Assembly (NCBI RefSeq): GCF_030063415.1
Contig: NZ_JASITA010000012.1
Location: 78,073 to 142,072 of the forward strand
DNA length: 64,000 nucleotides
Direction of reading: 5' to 3'
From: Streptomyces sp. H27-C3
Lineage (GTDB): Bacteria; Actinomycetota; Actinomycetes; Streptomycetales; Streptomycetaceae
This document shows positions 51,928 through 59,742 of this stretch, piece after piece; position 1 is the stretch's first letter; every line of letters begins with the position of its first letter. The position numbers were made by a program, and so were the translations under genes. The notes beneath the pieces were generated by a model. The model had not been told where the DNA came from. It saw only the letters and a list, made by a program, of their open reading frames with translations, and made no database searches.

Positions 51928-52428
51928 AGCGCGGAGAGGACGGCTCTGCTGTCGACCGGATCCGGGGACCGGACTTCGGTGCTGAGCAGCACGGCGGGGG
52001 TGCTGCACGGCAGGTTCGCCGACTGGGTGATCGCCGATGCCGTCGCCGGTAAGCCGGTCAAGCGCGCGGTCGTCCTGGGGCCCACCGACGCCGGACACCG
52101 TTCACTGTCCGAGGCGTTGGCCGGGCAGGACCCGGCCGACTGCCCGCTGGTGGAGGAGGCCGCCCGTGGCGGCGCCGCGACCAGGTGCGGCCGGAGGACA
52201 CCGACAGCTTCGGTCAGGACATGTCCGGGGACCCGGTGCTCGTACGGGCCGATGTCACCTCGCTGTGTGCGTCCCGCTGTCCGACGGTGCCGCCGGGCCC
52301 CGGCGGCACCGTCACCCGTACACGGAGTCCTCAATCTTCCGTACGGGCCCACGGCGTGCGTTCTCGATGGCGGAGGGTCAGGTCATGGACCTGATCTCCC
52401 GCCATGCCGCCCTCGCTATGCGGCCTCC
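51928..52428 (+). pseudogene. GAF-domain fragment of a SpoIIE-type phosphatase or sensor, multiply frameshifted
   Basis: The plus strand reads as a GAF domain spread over three frames: VLHGRFADWVIADAVAGKPV and GQDPADCPLVEEAARGG up to about 52180; then VRPEDTDSFGQDMSGDPVLV and RADVTSL in a second frame to about 52262; then CVPLSDG and RRAFSMAEGQVMDLISRHAA in another to about 52428. These pieces are in the right order for the GAF sensor of actinomycete SpoIIE-family phosphatases. The N-terminus and the phosphatase domain are absent. The fragment abuts the ANTAR remnant on the left and overlaps the sigma factor's end on the right. Confidence 0.65.
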
Positions 52429-53207
52429 CGCAGCGCCTGGTTGCGCAGCCGGGTACAGCAACGGGTGATCAGCCGGGAGACATGCATCTGGGAGAGGCCC
52501 AGGTCCTCGGCGATGCGGCTCTGCGTCATGTCGCCGAAGAAGCGCATGTAGAGGATCCGCTTCTCGCGCTCGGGGAGCCTGCGCAGGCCGGGCTTGACGG
52601 ACTCGCGGTCGATGATGACGTCGAGCGCCGGTTCGCTGCTGCCGAGGGCGTCGCTGAGCGAGTACCCGTCGTCGGTGCCGGGAAGTACGGCGTCCAGGGA
52701 CAGCGCCGTGAAAGAGTCGAGCGCTTCGAGGCCTGCGACGGCCTCCTCCTCGGTCATGCCGGCCTGCGCGGCGATCTCCGCGAGGGTGGGGGCGCCGCCG
52801 GACGCGGTCTGGGACAGCTCCTGCTGGGCGGTGCGCACTCGGTTGCGGAGGTCCTGGACACGGCGCGGCACATGGAGCGTCCACATGTGGTCGCGGAAGT
52901 GCCGCTTGATCTCGCCGGTGATGGTCGGCACGGCGAAACTCTCGAAGGCCGAGCCGTGCTCCGGGTCATACCGGTCGACGGCCTTGACGAGGCCGAGCGC
53001 GGCCACCTGGCGCAGGTCCTCAAGTGCCTCGCCGCGGTTGCGGAACCGGCCCGCGAGACGGTCGGCCATGGGGAGCCAGGCCTTCATGATCTCCTGCCGC
53101 ACGGCGCTGCGCTCGGCCCCGTCGGGGAGAGTCGTCAGCAGCCGGAAGGCGTCCGCCGTGTCGGGGGCGTCATCGTGCGGGTGTTTCCGCTGCGTAGGTG
53201 TACGCAT
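52416..53207 (-). CDS. RNA polymerase sigma factor of the SigB/SigF/SigG type
   Basis: A 263-residue group 3 sigma-70 factor. Region 2 is LAGRFRNRGEALEDLRQVAALGLVKAVDRYDPEHGSAFESFAVPTI in part (RQVAALGLVKAVDRYDP, TITGEIKRHFRDHMW). Region 3 has VPRRVQDLRNRV and PTLAEIAAQAGMTEEE. Region 4 ends LPEREKRILYMRFFGDMTQS and LGLSQMHVSRLITR. Members direct osmotic, general stress or developmental transcription and are usually held by an anti-sigma kinase; none is encoded next to it. ATG 53207 was chosen because the family starts there; the ribosome site is weak. TAG 52416-52418 overlaps the GAF remnant. Confidence 0.92.
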   Translation of the reverse strand: MRTPTQRKHPHDDAPDTADAFRLLTTLPDGAERSAVRQEIMKAWLPMADRLAGRFRNRGEALEDLRQVAALGLVKAVDRYDPEHGSAFESFAVPTITGEIKRHFRDHMWTLHVPRRVQDLRNRVRTAQQELSQTASGGAPTLAEIAAQAGMTEEEAVAGLEALDSFTALSLDAVLPGTDDGYSLSDALGSSEPALDVIIDRESVKPGLRRLPEREKRILYMRFFGDMTQSRIAEDLGLSQMHVSRLITRCCTRLRNQALREAA

Positions 53208-53522
53208 CTTCTTTGCAACTCCCTGAACGGTGCAAAACGGATGGGTGTCACCGTGGGGAGGGGCACGACGGGCCTTCGAGATCAGGCCCGGGGGTGTCCG
53301 GGCACTGTTCGTGACACGCCCGGAGCGATACCCACCGCTCCCACGGACGTGCCTCCGGTCCGAAGCACATGCTTCGAATGCCCGGCCGCCGAAAGGCCAA
53401 ACAAAGCCGTGCAGGCCAGGCCGTTTACTTCGGCCCATGCCTGGTACTCGGTCGGGTGCTACCGGGATCCCCGCGGATCCCCGAACTCTCCCTTTGCCGA
53501 AGGGGCCCCAGGAGGTCCGCAC
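53208..53522. other. 315-bp region between the sigma factor and the YihY leader ORF
   Basis: This is the divergent control region of the minus-strand sigma gene and the plus-strand leader ORF and yihY. A SigB-type promoter candidate lies at 53423-53447 (separate entry). AGGAGG at 53510-53515 is the ribosome site of the leader ORF. No other gene is supported. Confidence 0.55.
53423..53447 (+). promoter_or_regulatory. Candidate SigB-type promoter for the leader ORF and yihY
   Basis: GTTT at 53423-53426 and TGGTAC at 53442-53447 are separated by 15 bases. This fits the streptomycete SigB-like pattern GNNT-N14-16-GGGTAC/T with one mismatch in the -10. It points to the leader ORF 75 bp downstream. 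The neighbouring divergent gene encodes a sigma factor of that class. Confidence 0.4.
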
Positions 53523-53600
53523 ATGAACACCGACGTCACCGACCTGCTTCCACGCCTTCGTCGCCACCTCCGCCGTCACGAGAACGACGGTGAGAAGTGA
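53523..53600 (+). CDS. 25-residue basic leader peptide ORF coupled to yihY
   Basis: A short ORF beginning MNTDVTDLLPRLRRHLRRHE. ATG 53523 has a full AGGAGG seven bases upstream, the best ribosome site in this stretch. The peptide is Arg/His-rich with an amphipathic helix-like pattern. Its TGA (53598-53600) overlaps the GTG start of yihY as GTGA, so ribosomes finishing it can re-initiate on yihY, which has only a weak site of its own. It may be a regulatory leader or a real small protein. No family is recognised. Confidence 0.55.
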   Translation: MNTDVTDLLPRLRRHLRRHENDGEK

Positions 53601-54766
53601 TCGGCGGCGAAGGACGGAAGAACCGGGAGCCCGACGGGCAGGGACGGGAGCAGGGACCCGGGCGAGGAGCGGCGCACGGCCCCGGCGCCCGTGTCGAAGC
53701 CGCCGCGCCCGACTCCCCCCGGGAGATTCCGGCCCGCTCGTGGGGGGCCGTACTGCGCCGCACCGCGAGCGAGTTCATGGACGACGAGCTCGCCGACAAG
53801 GCCGCCGCGCTCACGTACTACGGGGTGCTGTCGATCTTCCCGACCCTGCTGATGCTGGTCTCCGTGCTCGGCACTGTGGGTGAGAACGCGACGCGCCAGG
53901 TGCTCGATGAGGTCAAGGGCCTCACGCCGGGGCCGGCGCGGGACATCCTCACCTCGTCACTGGAGGACTTGCGGCTCTCGGGCGGGTCGAGCGGTCTGGT
54001 CGCGGTGATCAGCCTCCTCGGGGCCCTGTGGGCCGCTTCGGGTTACGTCGCCGCCTTCATCCGGGCCTCCAACGCCGTCTACGACCTGCCGGAGGGCAGG
54101 CCCATCTGGAAGATCACGCCACTGCGGGTCGGGCTCACGCTGGCGCTGCTCGTACTGCTGGCGTGCAGCCTGCTCATCGTGGTCTTCACCGGCTCGCTGG
54201 CGCGGTGGGCCGGTGACGTGATCGGTCTCGGCGACGAGGCGCTGACCGTGTGGACGTACGCCAAGTGGCCCGTGCTCGCGCTGCTTGTGGTGCTGATGCT
54301 CGCGCTGCTGTTCTGGGCCTCGCCCAACGCCAAGGTCCAGGGGTTCCGCTGGCTGTCCCCGGGCAGCGTCGTCGCCCTGGTGCTGTGGCTGCTGTTCTCC
54401 GCCGGGTTCGCGTTCTATCTGGCCAACTTCGCCTCGTACAACAAGACATACGGCGCGATGGCGGGTGTCGCGATCTTCCTGCTGTGGATGTGGCTGTCCA
54501 ACCTGGCGATCCTGCTCGGGCTCGAATTCGACGCGGAACTCGCCAGGCAGCGGGCCATGGAAGGAGGGCTCCCCGCGGACGAGGAGCCCTATGTCGCACC
54601 GCGCGACACCCGCAAGTGGCCGCCGGGGCTGCGCCGCCGGCGCCGGGGCGTCGGCCCGGCGGGCCGGGCGGGCGAGGGCGCCGACGAGGCCGAGGCCCAG
54701 GAGACCGCGGCTGCGAGGAAGGCCGGCATCGAACGGCCCGACGGCGTCGGCCGGTCGGACCGGTAG
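53597..54766 (+). CDS. YihY/virulence factor BrkB family membrane protein
   Basis: A 389-residue protein. The YihY core covers about residues 45-320: FMDDELADKAAALTYYGVLS leads to six membrane helices, with LWAASGYVAAFIRASNAVYD, FWASPNAKVQGFRWLSPGSV and SYNKTYGAMAGVAIFLLWMW as conserved features. The N-terminal 45 residues are Gly/Arg-rich and the C-terminal 70 are acidic/Ala-rich; both are cytoplasmic. The family was once called RNase BN wrongly; its role, perhaps transport, is unsettled. GTG 53597 is coupled to the leader ORF. Confidence 0.9.
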   Translation: MIGGEGRKNREPDGQGREQGPGRGAAHGPGARVEAAAPDSPREIPARSWGAVLRRTASEFMDDELADKAAALTYYGVLSIFPTLLMLVSVLGTVGENATRQVLDEVKGLTPGPARDILTSSLEDLRLSGGSSGLVAVISLLGALWAASGYVAAFIRASNAVYDLPEGRPIWKITPLRVGLTLALLVLLACSLLIVVFTGSLARWAGDVIGLGDEALTVWTYAKWPVLALLVVLMLALLFWASPNAKVQGFRWLSPGSVVALVLWLLFSAGFAFYLANFASYNKTYGAMAGVAIFLLWMWLSNLAILLGLEFDAELARQRAMEGGLPADEEPYVAPRDTRKWPPGLRRRRRGVGPAGRAGEGADEAEAQETAAARKAGIERPDGVGRSDR

Positions 54767-54824
54767 TCGGCCAGGCTGTCGAAGTCCGCTCACCGGTCCA
54801 CCCGGTGACCGGACTGTGCGGCCC

Positions 54825-55109
54825 CTACGGACTATCCGGACTGTGTGGCCTGTGCCAAGAGCCCGTCCGGTCTGTGCCAGGGGTCCGGCCGACCGGCGAC
54901 AGTGCCCGTCCGGCGACAGGACCCGTCCACAGCGCGAGAAAGGCCGTGAGTCCGGCGCCTCCGTAGAGCCCGCCGCCGAGGCCGGCCCTCTTGCCCTTTT
55001 CCTTCATTTCGGTCCGAGTGAGCCCGTGTTCTTCCCGAACGAGATCGGCAAGCTGCTCCGAAGCGCGCTTGACCAATTCAGCTGCCGATGGCTCGGCGGA
55101 CTGGGTCAC
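54825..55109 (-). pseudogene. Truncated phage holin-X family (superfamily III) membrane protein
   Basis: GTG 55109 opens a clear Holin-X N-terminus: SAAELVKRASEQLADLVREE and EMKEKGKRAGLGGGLYGGAG, the amphipathic helix and first glycine-rich membrane turn. After FLALW near residue 62 homology stops and 32 Pro/Gly/Thr-rich residues follow to a stop at 54825. Intact members have three further hydrophobic segments, about 60 more residues. The protein has probably lost its membrane part. The break is near 54925. Confidence 0.6.
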
Positions 55110-55209
55110 GTTCCTTCGCCTCCGTCGGCGTCAGCATGAAGTCCTCGTAGCGGCCGAGCCCGATGAGCACGCCCAGCACGAGAACTGGAATCAATACCGG
55201 AATCAGCAC
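55078..55209 (-). CDS. Candidate 43-residue hydrophobic small protein
   Basis: A short minus-strand ORF: MLIPVLIPVLVLGVLIGLG gives one strong membrane helix, followed by a charged tail RYEDFMLTPTEAKERDPVRR ending IGS. It overlaps the start of the Holin-X gene by 32 bases, as membrane-stress gene pairs in actinomycetes often do. GTG 55209 lacks a convincing Shine-Dalgarno. The split between a clean helix and a polar tail argues that it is real, but there is no other support. Confidence 0.4.
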   Translation of the reverse strand: MLIPVLIPVLVLGVLIGLGRYEDFMLTPTEAKERDPVRRAIGS

Positions 55210-55473
55210 GGCTCATACCGCCATGGCCATGTCCTTCCCGCGGAACGGCCTGCAGGGGGTCACCCGCACGTCCGCATGCATCCCCCGGCCCGCCGCGCGT
55301 TTGCCGTGTGCACTTCGGGTACCCGCCACTGATCCCGGCGGCGCGGCGGAGACGGAAGCGAGCTCGCCAAGTCCGGCGGCCGGTGACCGACAGGCCGGAG
55401 CGGGCTCATGTCCTCCCCCGCCCGGGGCACCGGGTGGGAGAGATCCGTGTGAAGGGGCAGGAGGCCCGGCCCC

Positions 55474-56049
55474 TTAGACGGTGCGCCCCAGCAGGGCGAG
55501 GAGCTTGGTCTGGGCGTCGGCCCCGGCGGGCGGTTCCACCGGTGCGTCGAACAGACCGGTTGTCTCCAGGTCCGCCGAGTACGGTCCGAATTCCCGCACC
55601 GTGAAGCTCACCAGCTCCTCCGGCAGCCGCTCGTCCGCGCCGATGGCCCGGGACAGGTCCCAGGCGTGCACCACCGCGTCGGCGACCATCTGAGAGCAGT
55701 AGGCGGCGGCGGTGCTCTCCCCGTACGAGAGCCCCACCCGGCGCTCCAGGGCGCCCGGCTCCGCGAACGCCGCGCGGGCCCCCGCCGCCGCCCGGTCCCA
55801 GACGGTCACCGGGTTCTCGCCCAGTACGTCGCCTGCGAAGGTGTCGCCGATCTCCGCGACCGTTCGTCGCGCGGTCACCAGCTCCGGCACCCACAGCTGC
55901 TCCCCGGTGAGGTGGCGCACCAGGTCCCGCACCGACCAGCCGGTGCATGGGGTGGGTGCCTGCCACTGGTCCTGGCGCACCGCGTGCACCCGGTCGGTGA
56001 AGAGCGCGAGCACCTCGGCGTGACGAGTGAGAAGAGGGTTCGCATCCAT
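55474..56049 (-). CDS. TIGR03086-type DinB/MDMPI-fold metal-binding protein
   Basis: A 191-residue helical protein of the mycothiol maleylpyruvate isomerase N-terminal superfamily. PCTGWSVRDLVRHLTGEQLW near residue 37 has the first metal His, and ADAVVHAWDLSRAIGAD near 125 the HxWD motif with the second. FTVREFGPYSADL and PPAGADAQTKLLALLGR at the end are typical of TIGR03086 members. They probably use mycothiol and a divalent metal; the reaction is unknown. ATG 56049 was chosen because the fold begins at once; earlier in-frame starts add unrelated sequence. Confidence 0.9.
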   Translation of the reverse strand: MDANPLLTRHAEVLALFTDRVHAVRQDQWQAPTPCTGWSVRDLVRHLTGEQLWVPELVTARRTVAEIGDTFAGDVLGENPVTVWDRAAAGARAAFAEPGALERRVGLSYGESTAAAYCSQMVADAVVHAWDLSRAIGADERLPEELVSFTVREFGPYSADLETTGLFDAPVEPPAGADAQTKLLALLGRTV

Positions 56050-56200
56050 GGGGTTCACTCTTCCCTCGCCCGCGCCCCGGCGCCAGTCCGGATCCCCGTG
56101 GATTTGGCGCTTCACCCGGGGCTTCCCGCAGTGAGCGACGGAACACACGACCGGCTGTGCCGCCTGATTCGAAACCGGCCCGGCCGGGTACGCGCGCACC

Positions 56201-57715
56201 ATGTCTTCACCACGCGCGCACCATCCCACCAGCCGCCTGCCCGGCCGGCTCGCCACCTGGTTGAGCGGCCGCGACCAGGCAATCTTCCACGGTGTGGCGG
56301 CCCGCCACTGGCCTGGCGCCGACTATGTCCTGCCCCGCCTGAGCCATGGCGCGAACCACGGTGTGCTGTGGTTCGGAACGGCCGCAGGACTGGCGGCCCT
56401 GGGCGGCAGCACCCGCGCGCGGCGGGCTGCGGTGCGCGGGGTCGCCTCGCTCGCGCTGGCCTCCGCCACCGTGAACACGGTGGGCAAGCGTTCGGTGCGC
56501 CGGGTGCGGCCGGTGCTGGACTCGGTACCGCTGGTGCGGCAGCTGAAACGCCAGCCGATCACCACCTCTTTCCCCTCCGGGCACTCCGCATCCGCCGCCG
56601 CCTTCGCGACGGGCGTGGCCCTCGAATCGAAGGGCTGGGGCGCGGTGGTGGCGCCGGTCGCGGCAGCCGTCGCGGTCTCCCGCATCTATACGGGCGCCCA
56701 CTATCCGAGCGATGTGCTGGTCGGCGCGGCGCTGGGGGTGGGGGCTGCGTTCGCGGTGCGCGGGCTCGTACCGACGAGGTCGCAGATGCCGGCCCCGGGG
56801 CGCCCGCACACCCAGGCTCCAGCACTTCCCGGTGGGCAGGACCTGGTCGTGGTGGTCAACAAGCGCTCGGGCTCGGCGGCTGCCAAGGCCACTCTGGTGC
56901 GGGACGCGCTGCCGCTCGCGCAGGTCGTCGAGTGCGAGCCCGAGGAGCTGTGCGACGCGCTGGAGAAGGCAGCCAAGGAAGGCAGGGCTCTCGGCATCTG
57001 CGGTGGCGACGGCACCGTCAACCGGGCCGCGGTGGTCGCCGCAACCCACCGGATTCCGCTCGCGGTCTTCCCCGGCGGCACCCTGAACCACTTCGCGTAC
57101 GACCTGGGCATCGAGGAGGTCCACGACACCTGCCGGGCGCTGGCATCCGGCGACGCCGTCAAGGTCGACCTGGGCCGCTTCACGCCGGGCCCGGGGGGTG
57201 ACGACCAGCCGGGGTACTTCCTCAACACCTTCAGCCTGGGCGTCTACCCGGAGCTGGTGCGCATCCGGGAGCACTGGGGGCCGCGCATCGGCGGCTGGCC
57301 CGCGGGGGTGCTCGCGGCGGTGAAGGTGCTGCGCGACGAACGGCCGCTGGAGGCGCAGGTGGGGCAGCACAAGAGCCGCAGCCGCTCGGTGTGGATGCTG
57401 TTCGCCGGGAACGGCATGTACCAGCGGATGGGTCCGACCCCCGGCCGGCGCTTCGACATGGCGGACGGCCTGCTGGACGTGCGTGTGGTGCACGGCGGGC
57501 GGCTGCCGGGCCTGCGGCTGCTGGCCGCGGCGCTCGCCGGACCGCTGAGCCGCTCGCCCGTCCACGCGGCGCAGCGGCTGCGCCGGGTGTGGATCTCCGG
57601 CCTGGCGCCGGGCACGCTGCTCGCTTTCGACGGCGAGGTGGTGGACGCCCCCGAGGAATTCGTCATCGACAAGGCCGCCGAGGCTCTCACCGTGTACCGT
57701 CCGCTGGTGCTGTGA
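56201..57715 (+). CDS. Bifunctional PAP2 phosphatase/diacylglycerol kinase-like protein
   Basis: A 504-residue fusion. Residues about 20-190 form a PAP2 domain with all three phosphatase signatures: KRSVRRVRP, TTSFPSGHSAS and SRIYTGAHYPSDV. Residues about 210-500 are a DAGK catalytic/YegS-like lipid kinase domain with DLVVVVNKRSGSAA, GGDGTVNRAA near 268, PGGTLNHFAYDLG and LAFDGEVVDAP. It would both dephosphorylate and phosphorylate lipids at the membrane, possibly in phosphatidate recycling. ATG 56201 follows a spacer of 151 bp from the divergent gene. Confidence 0.93.
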   Translation: MSSPRAHHPTSRLPGRLATWLSGRDQAIFHGVAARHWPGADYVLPRLSHGANHGVLWFGTAAGLAALGGSTRARRAAVRGVASLALASATVNTVGKRSVRRVRPVLDSVPLVRQLKRQPITTSFPSGHSASAAAFATGVALESKGWGAVVAPVAAAVAVSRIYTGAHYPSDVLVGAALGVGAAFAVRGLVPTRSQMPAPGRPHTQAPALPGGQDLVVVVNKRSGSAAAKATLVRDALPLAQVVECEPEELCDALEKAAKEGRALGICGGDGTVNRAAVVAATHRIPLAVFPGGTLNHFAYDLGIEEVHDTCRALASGDAVKVDLGRFTPGPGGDDQPGYFLNTFSLGVYPELVRIREHWGPRIGGWPAGVLAAVKVLRDERPLEAQVGQHKSRSRSVWMLFAGNGMYQRMGPTPGRRFDMADGLLDVRVVHGGRLPGLRLLAAALAGPLSRSPVHAAQRLRRVWISGLAPGTLLAFDGEVVDAPEEFVIDKAAEALTVYRPLVL

Positions 57716-57784
57716 ATTCCCGGAAACGTCCCACAGGGTAAAGAGGAATACAATGGGGATCCGCGGACCCGGGAGGTACACACC

Positions 57785-57955
57785 ATGGTTCCTGTCCTGC
57801 TTGTCCTGCTCCTCGTTCTGGTCCTCTTCGGCGTCGGTTTCGCCGTCAAGATTCTGTGGTGGATCGCCATTGCGGTATTGGTGATCTGGCTTCTGGGGTT
57901 CCTGCTGCGCGGCACTTCTTCCTCGGGCACCAGGTCCCGCTGGTACCGGTGGTAG
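57785..57955 (+). CDS. 56-residue hydrophobic membrane protein
   Basis: A small protein with two membrane segments: VPVLLVLLLVLVLFGVGFAV at the start, and WWIAIAVLVIWLLGFLL after a short KIL turn, then a polar tail GTSSSGTRSRWYRW. ATG 57785 has GGGAGG eight bases upstream. It belongs to the small hydrophobic proteins found widely in Streptomyces, often under stress control; GGGTAA at 57737-57742 may be part of a stress-type promoter. The function is unknown. It lies 69 bp after the PAP2/DAGK gene. Confidence 0.78.
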   Translation: MVPVLLVLLLVLVLFGVGFAVKILWWIAIAVLVIWLLGFLLRGTSSSGTRSRWYRW

Positions 57956-57983
57956 GAATTGAGCTCCCGGCCATAGGCAAAAG

Positions 57984-58023
57984 GGAAAGGGGACAGCGGC
58001 CTTGAGGCCGCTGTCCCCTTTCC
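57984..58023. terminator. Perfect 18-bp hairpin between convergent genes
   Basis: 57984-58001 pairs perfectly with 58006-58023 around the loop TTGA (arm GGAAAGGGGACAGCGGCC). It lies between the small hydrophobic gene (plus) and the LigD polymerase gene (minus, stop at 58084). The A-rich left and T-rich right bases make it a plausible bidirectional intrinsic terminator. Confidence 0.85.
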
Positions 58024-58083
58024 GTTGCGCCCGCGCTCTGCCTTTCGGCCGGACACGGCGCGGGCGTTCCGCGTCGGACGCCC

Positions 58084-59001
58084 TCAGCGCAGGGCGGCGA
58101 GGCGGCGGCGGGCCGGCCCCAGGGCCCGGCCCCGGCCCAGCAGCCCCGACCACGGGTTGGTGCGGGCCTGGACCAGTACGTCCTCGGCGTCCGTCACCGC
58201 CCAGCGCCGCGCGGTGAGCTCCTTGTTCTCCAGTTGCTCCCAGGAGACCGGTGCGGCCACCGGCGCGCCCGGCGCGGGGCGGATCGACCAGGGGGCCACG
58301 GCCGTCTGTGCGTAGGCGTTGCGCTGGACGTCCAGATAGAGGCGGTCGCCGCGGGTCTTCTCGCGTATATCCGTGGTCAGTTCGTCCGGGTGGCGTTCGG
58401 CGAGGATCTGCGCGACCTCCTTGGCGAAGTCGCGGGCCTCGCCGAACGAGGTGTGGCCGTTCAGCGGCAGGACCACGTGCAGGCCCTTGGATCCGGTGGT
58501 CATCAGCGCGGAGGGCAGCCCGAGCTGGTCGAGGAGTTCGCCGAGCCGCCAGGCCGCTTCGCGCACCGCCGGGAAGTCCTCACCGGGTGGGTCCAGGTCG
58601 AAGACCAGGCGGTCGGGCCACCGGATCCTGTCGGCCCGTGAGAGCCAGCGGTGGAACGTCAGGCAGGCCTGATCGGCGAGGAAGACAAGGGTGGCGCTGT
58701 CGTCGCACACGGTGTGGGTGACCGTGCCGCCCTCCTTGTCGACCGTCACCCGGCGCATCCACTGGGGATAGTGGTCGGGGGTGTCCTTCTGCATGAGACG
58801 CGGGCCGCCGACGCCGTCCGGGTGGCGCTCCAGCATCAGTGGCCGCCCGCGCAACTGGGGCACGATGAACGCCGCCATCTGCCGGTAGTAGTCGGCCACA
58901 TCGGCCTTGGTGAGGCCGCAGTCCGGGAAGAGCACCTTCTCCGCGCGATGGATCCGCACCGTGCGGCGTCCCGCACGCACGCTCGTGATATCCCTCATCA
59001 T
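58084..59001 (-). CDS. Stand-alone LigD polymerase-domain protein (NHEJ primase-polymerase)
   Basis: A 305-residue archaeo-eukaryotic primase-type polymerase of the LigD PolDom family. The catalytic Asp pair lies in LVFDLDPPGED (residues 132-142), the basic nucleotide loop is TTGSKGLHVVLPL near 163, and RLYLDVQRNAYAQTAVAPWS carries the third acidic position. EKVLFPDCGLTKADVADYY at the start is typical. It fills gaps and adds ribonucleotides at double-strand breaks with Ku and a ligase, neither of which is in the window. ATG 59001 has GGAG nine bases upstream. Confidence 0.93.
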   Translation of the reverse strand: MMRDITSVRAGRRTVRIHRAEKVLFPDCGLTKADVADYYRQMAAFIVPQLRGRPLMLERHPDGVGGPRLMQKDTPDHYPQWMRRVTVDKEGGTVTHTVCDDSATLVFLADQACLTFHRWLSRADRIRWPDRLVFDLDPPGEDFPAVREAAWRLGELLDQLGLPSALMTTGSKGLHVVLPLNGHTSFGEARDFAKEVAQILAERHPDELTTDIREKTRGDRLYLDVQRNAYAQTAVAPWSIRPAPGAPVAAPVSWEQLENKELTARRWAVTDAEDVLVQARTNPWSGLLGRGRALGPARRRLAALR

Positions 59002-59108
59002 GGTCTCTGTCTCCTGGGCTCGTCGTGCCCTTCGTGGTCTGCCTGTCCCCGTGGCCGCTGTCTGATCACTTACGCTCCGGCGCGCCGCGGGTGAGGGTGG
59101 CGGGGTGT

Positions 59109-59303
59109 TCAGGGCACCCCGCCACCCACACCGCACGGCGCGCCCCAGCCCTGGGGCAGCAGCGGTAGATGGAGGAAGTAGTCGGTCGGGTTGAGCAGAA
59201 CGATCTCGGCTTTCTCCCTGGCCGTCCGGGACATGGACTTGGCGGCCTGTTGGCCGGCGAATCCTGCTCCGACGATGACAATGCGGGGACGCTGTCGTGT
59301 CAC
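59109..59303 (-). pseudogene. N-terminal fragment of a FAD-dependent NADH dehydrogenase-like protein
   Basis: GTG 59303 opens PRIVIVGAGFAGQQAAKSMS (the FAD-binding GxGxxG loop) and IVLLNPTDYFLHLPLLPQ, which is the start of NDH-2-type flavoproteins. Homology ends about residue 47 and the frame stops at 59109 after GWGAPCGVGGG. Normal proteins have over 400 residues, so the gene is broken near 59165. No continuation was found to the left. Confidence 0.7.
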
Positions 59304-59460
59304 TTCGCTTCACCTCGTACACGGGGCGCGGGCGGTGGACGGACCTTCCCGGTGCCCCCGAGGCTGCCCGGCAAACACCCGGATCGCGCCCGTTCGTCCT
59401 CCCGCCGGGAAACCCCCGCCAGGCCCGACGGCTTGACTACGACCGGCGGGACGCAGGCTC

Positions 59461-59730
59461 GTGTCCTGGGCCCGCGCCGCTGGCTTCGACGACATCCGGG
59501 CATCGGCGGCGGCCTGGTGCTTCGCCACCGAGGGCGAACGCGCTGGTGGAGCGGCCTGTGGGCGGACCGTACGACGGCGTCGGTGTACGCGCCCGCCTCA
59601 CCGTCGGCAGGGGCCACACCCGCGCGGAGACCCTGGCCACGCTGGCCGAGGCATGGCGCGAGTGGGGCCGCCGCGACGACGCGTGGTTCATGGTCCCGCA
59701 CGGCGAAGTGCTCCTGCGCGCCTGGCCGCT
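59461..59730 (+). pseudogene. C-terminal fragment of a class I SAM methyltransferase with two frameshifts
   Basis: Three frames together give a familiar methyltransferase end: WARAAGFDDIRASAAAWCFA and TEGERA in the first; WWSGLWADRTTASVYA in the second; then RLTVGRGHTRAETLATLAEA and WREWGRRDDAWFMVPHGEVL in the third. One base is missing near 59543 and two are extra near 59590. The SAM-binding half is absent upstream. The remnant faces the broken FAD gene to its left and ends just before a GNAT gene. Confidence 0.65.
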
Positions 59731-59742
59731 CGCGTACTTCCC

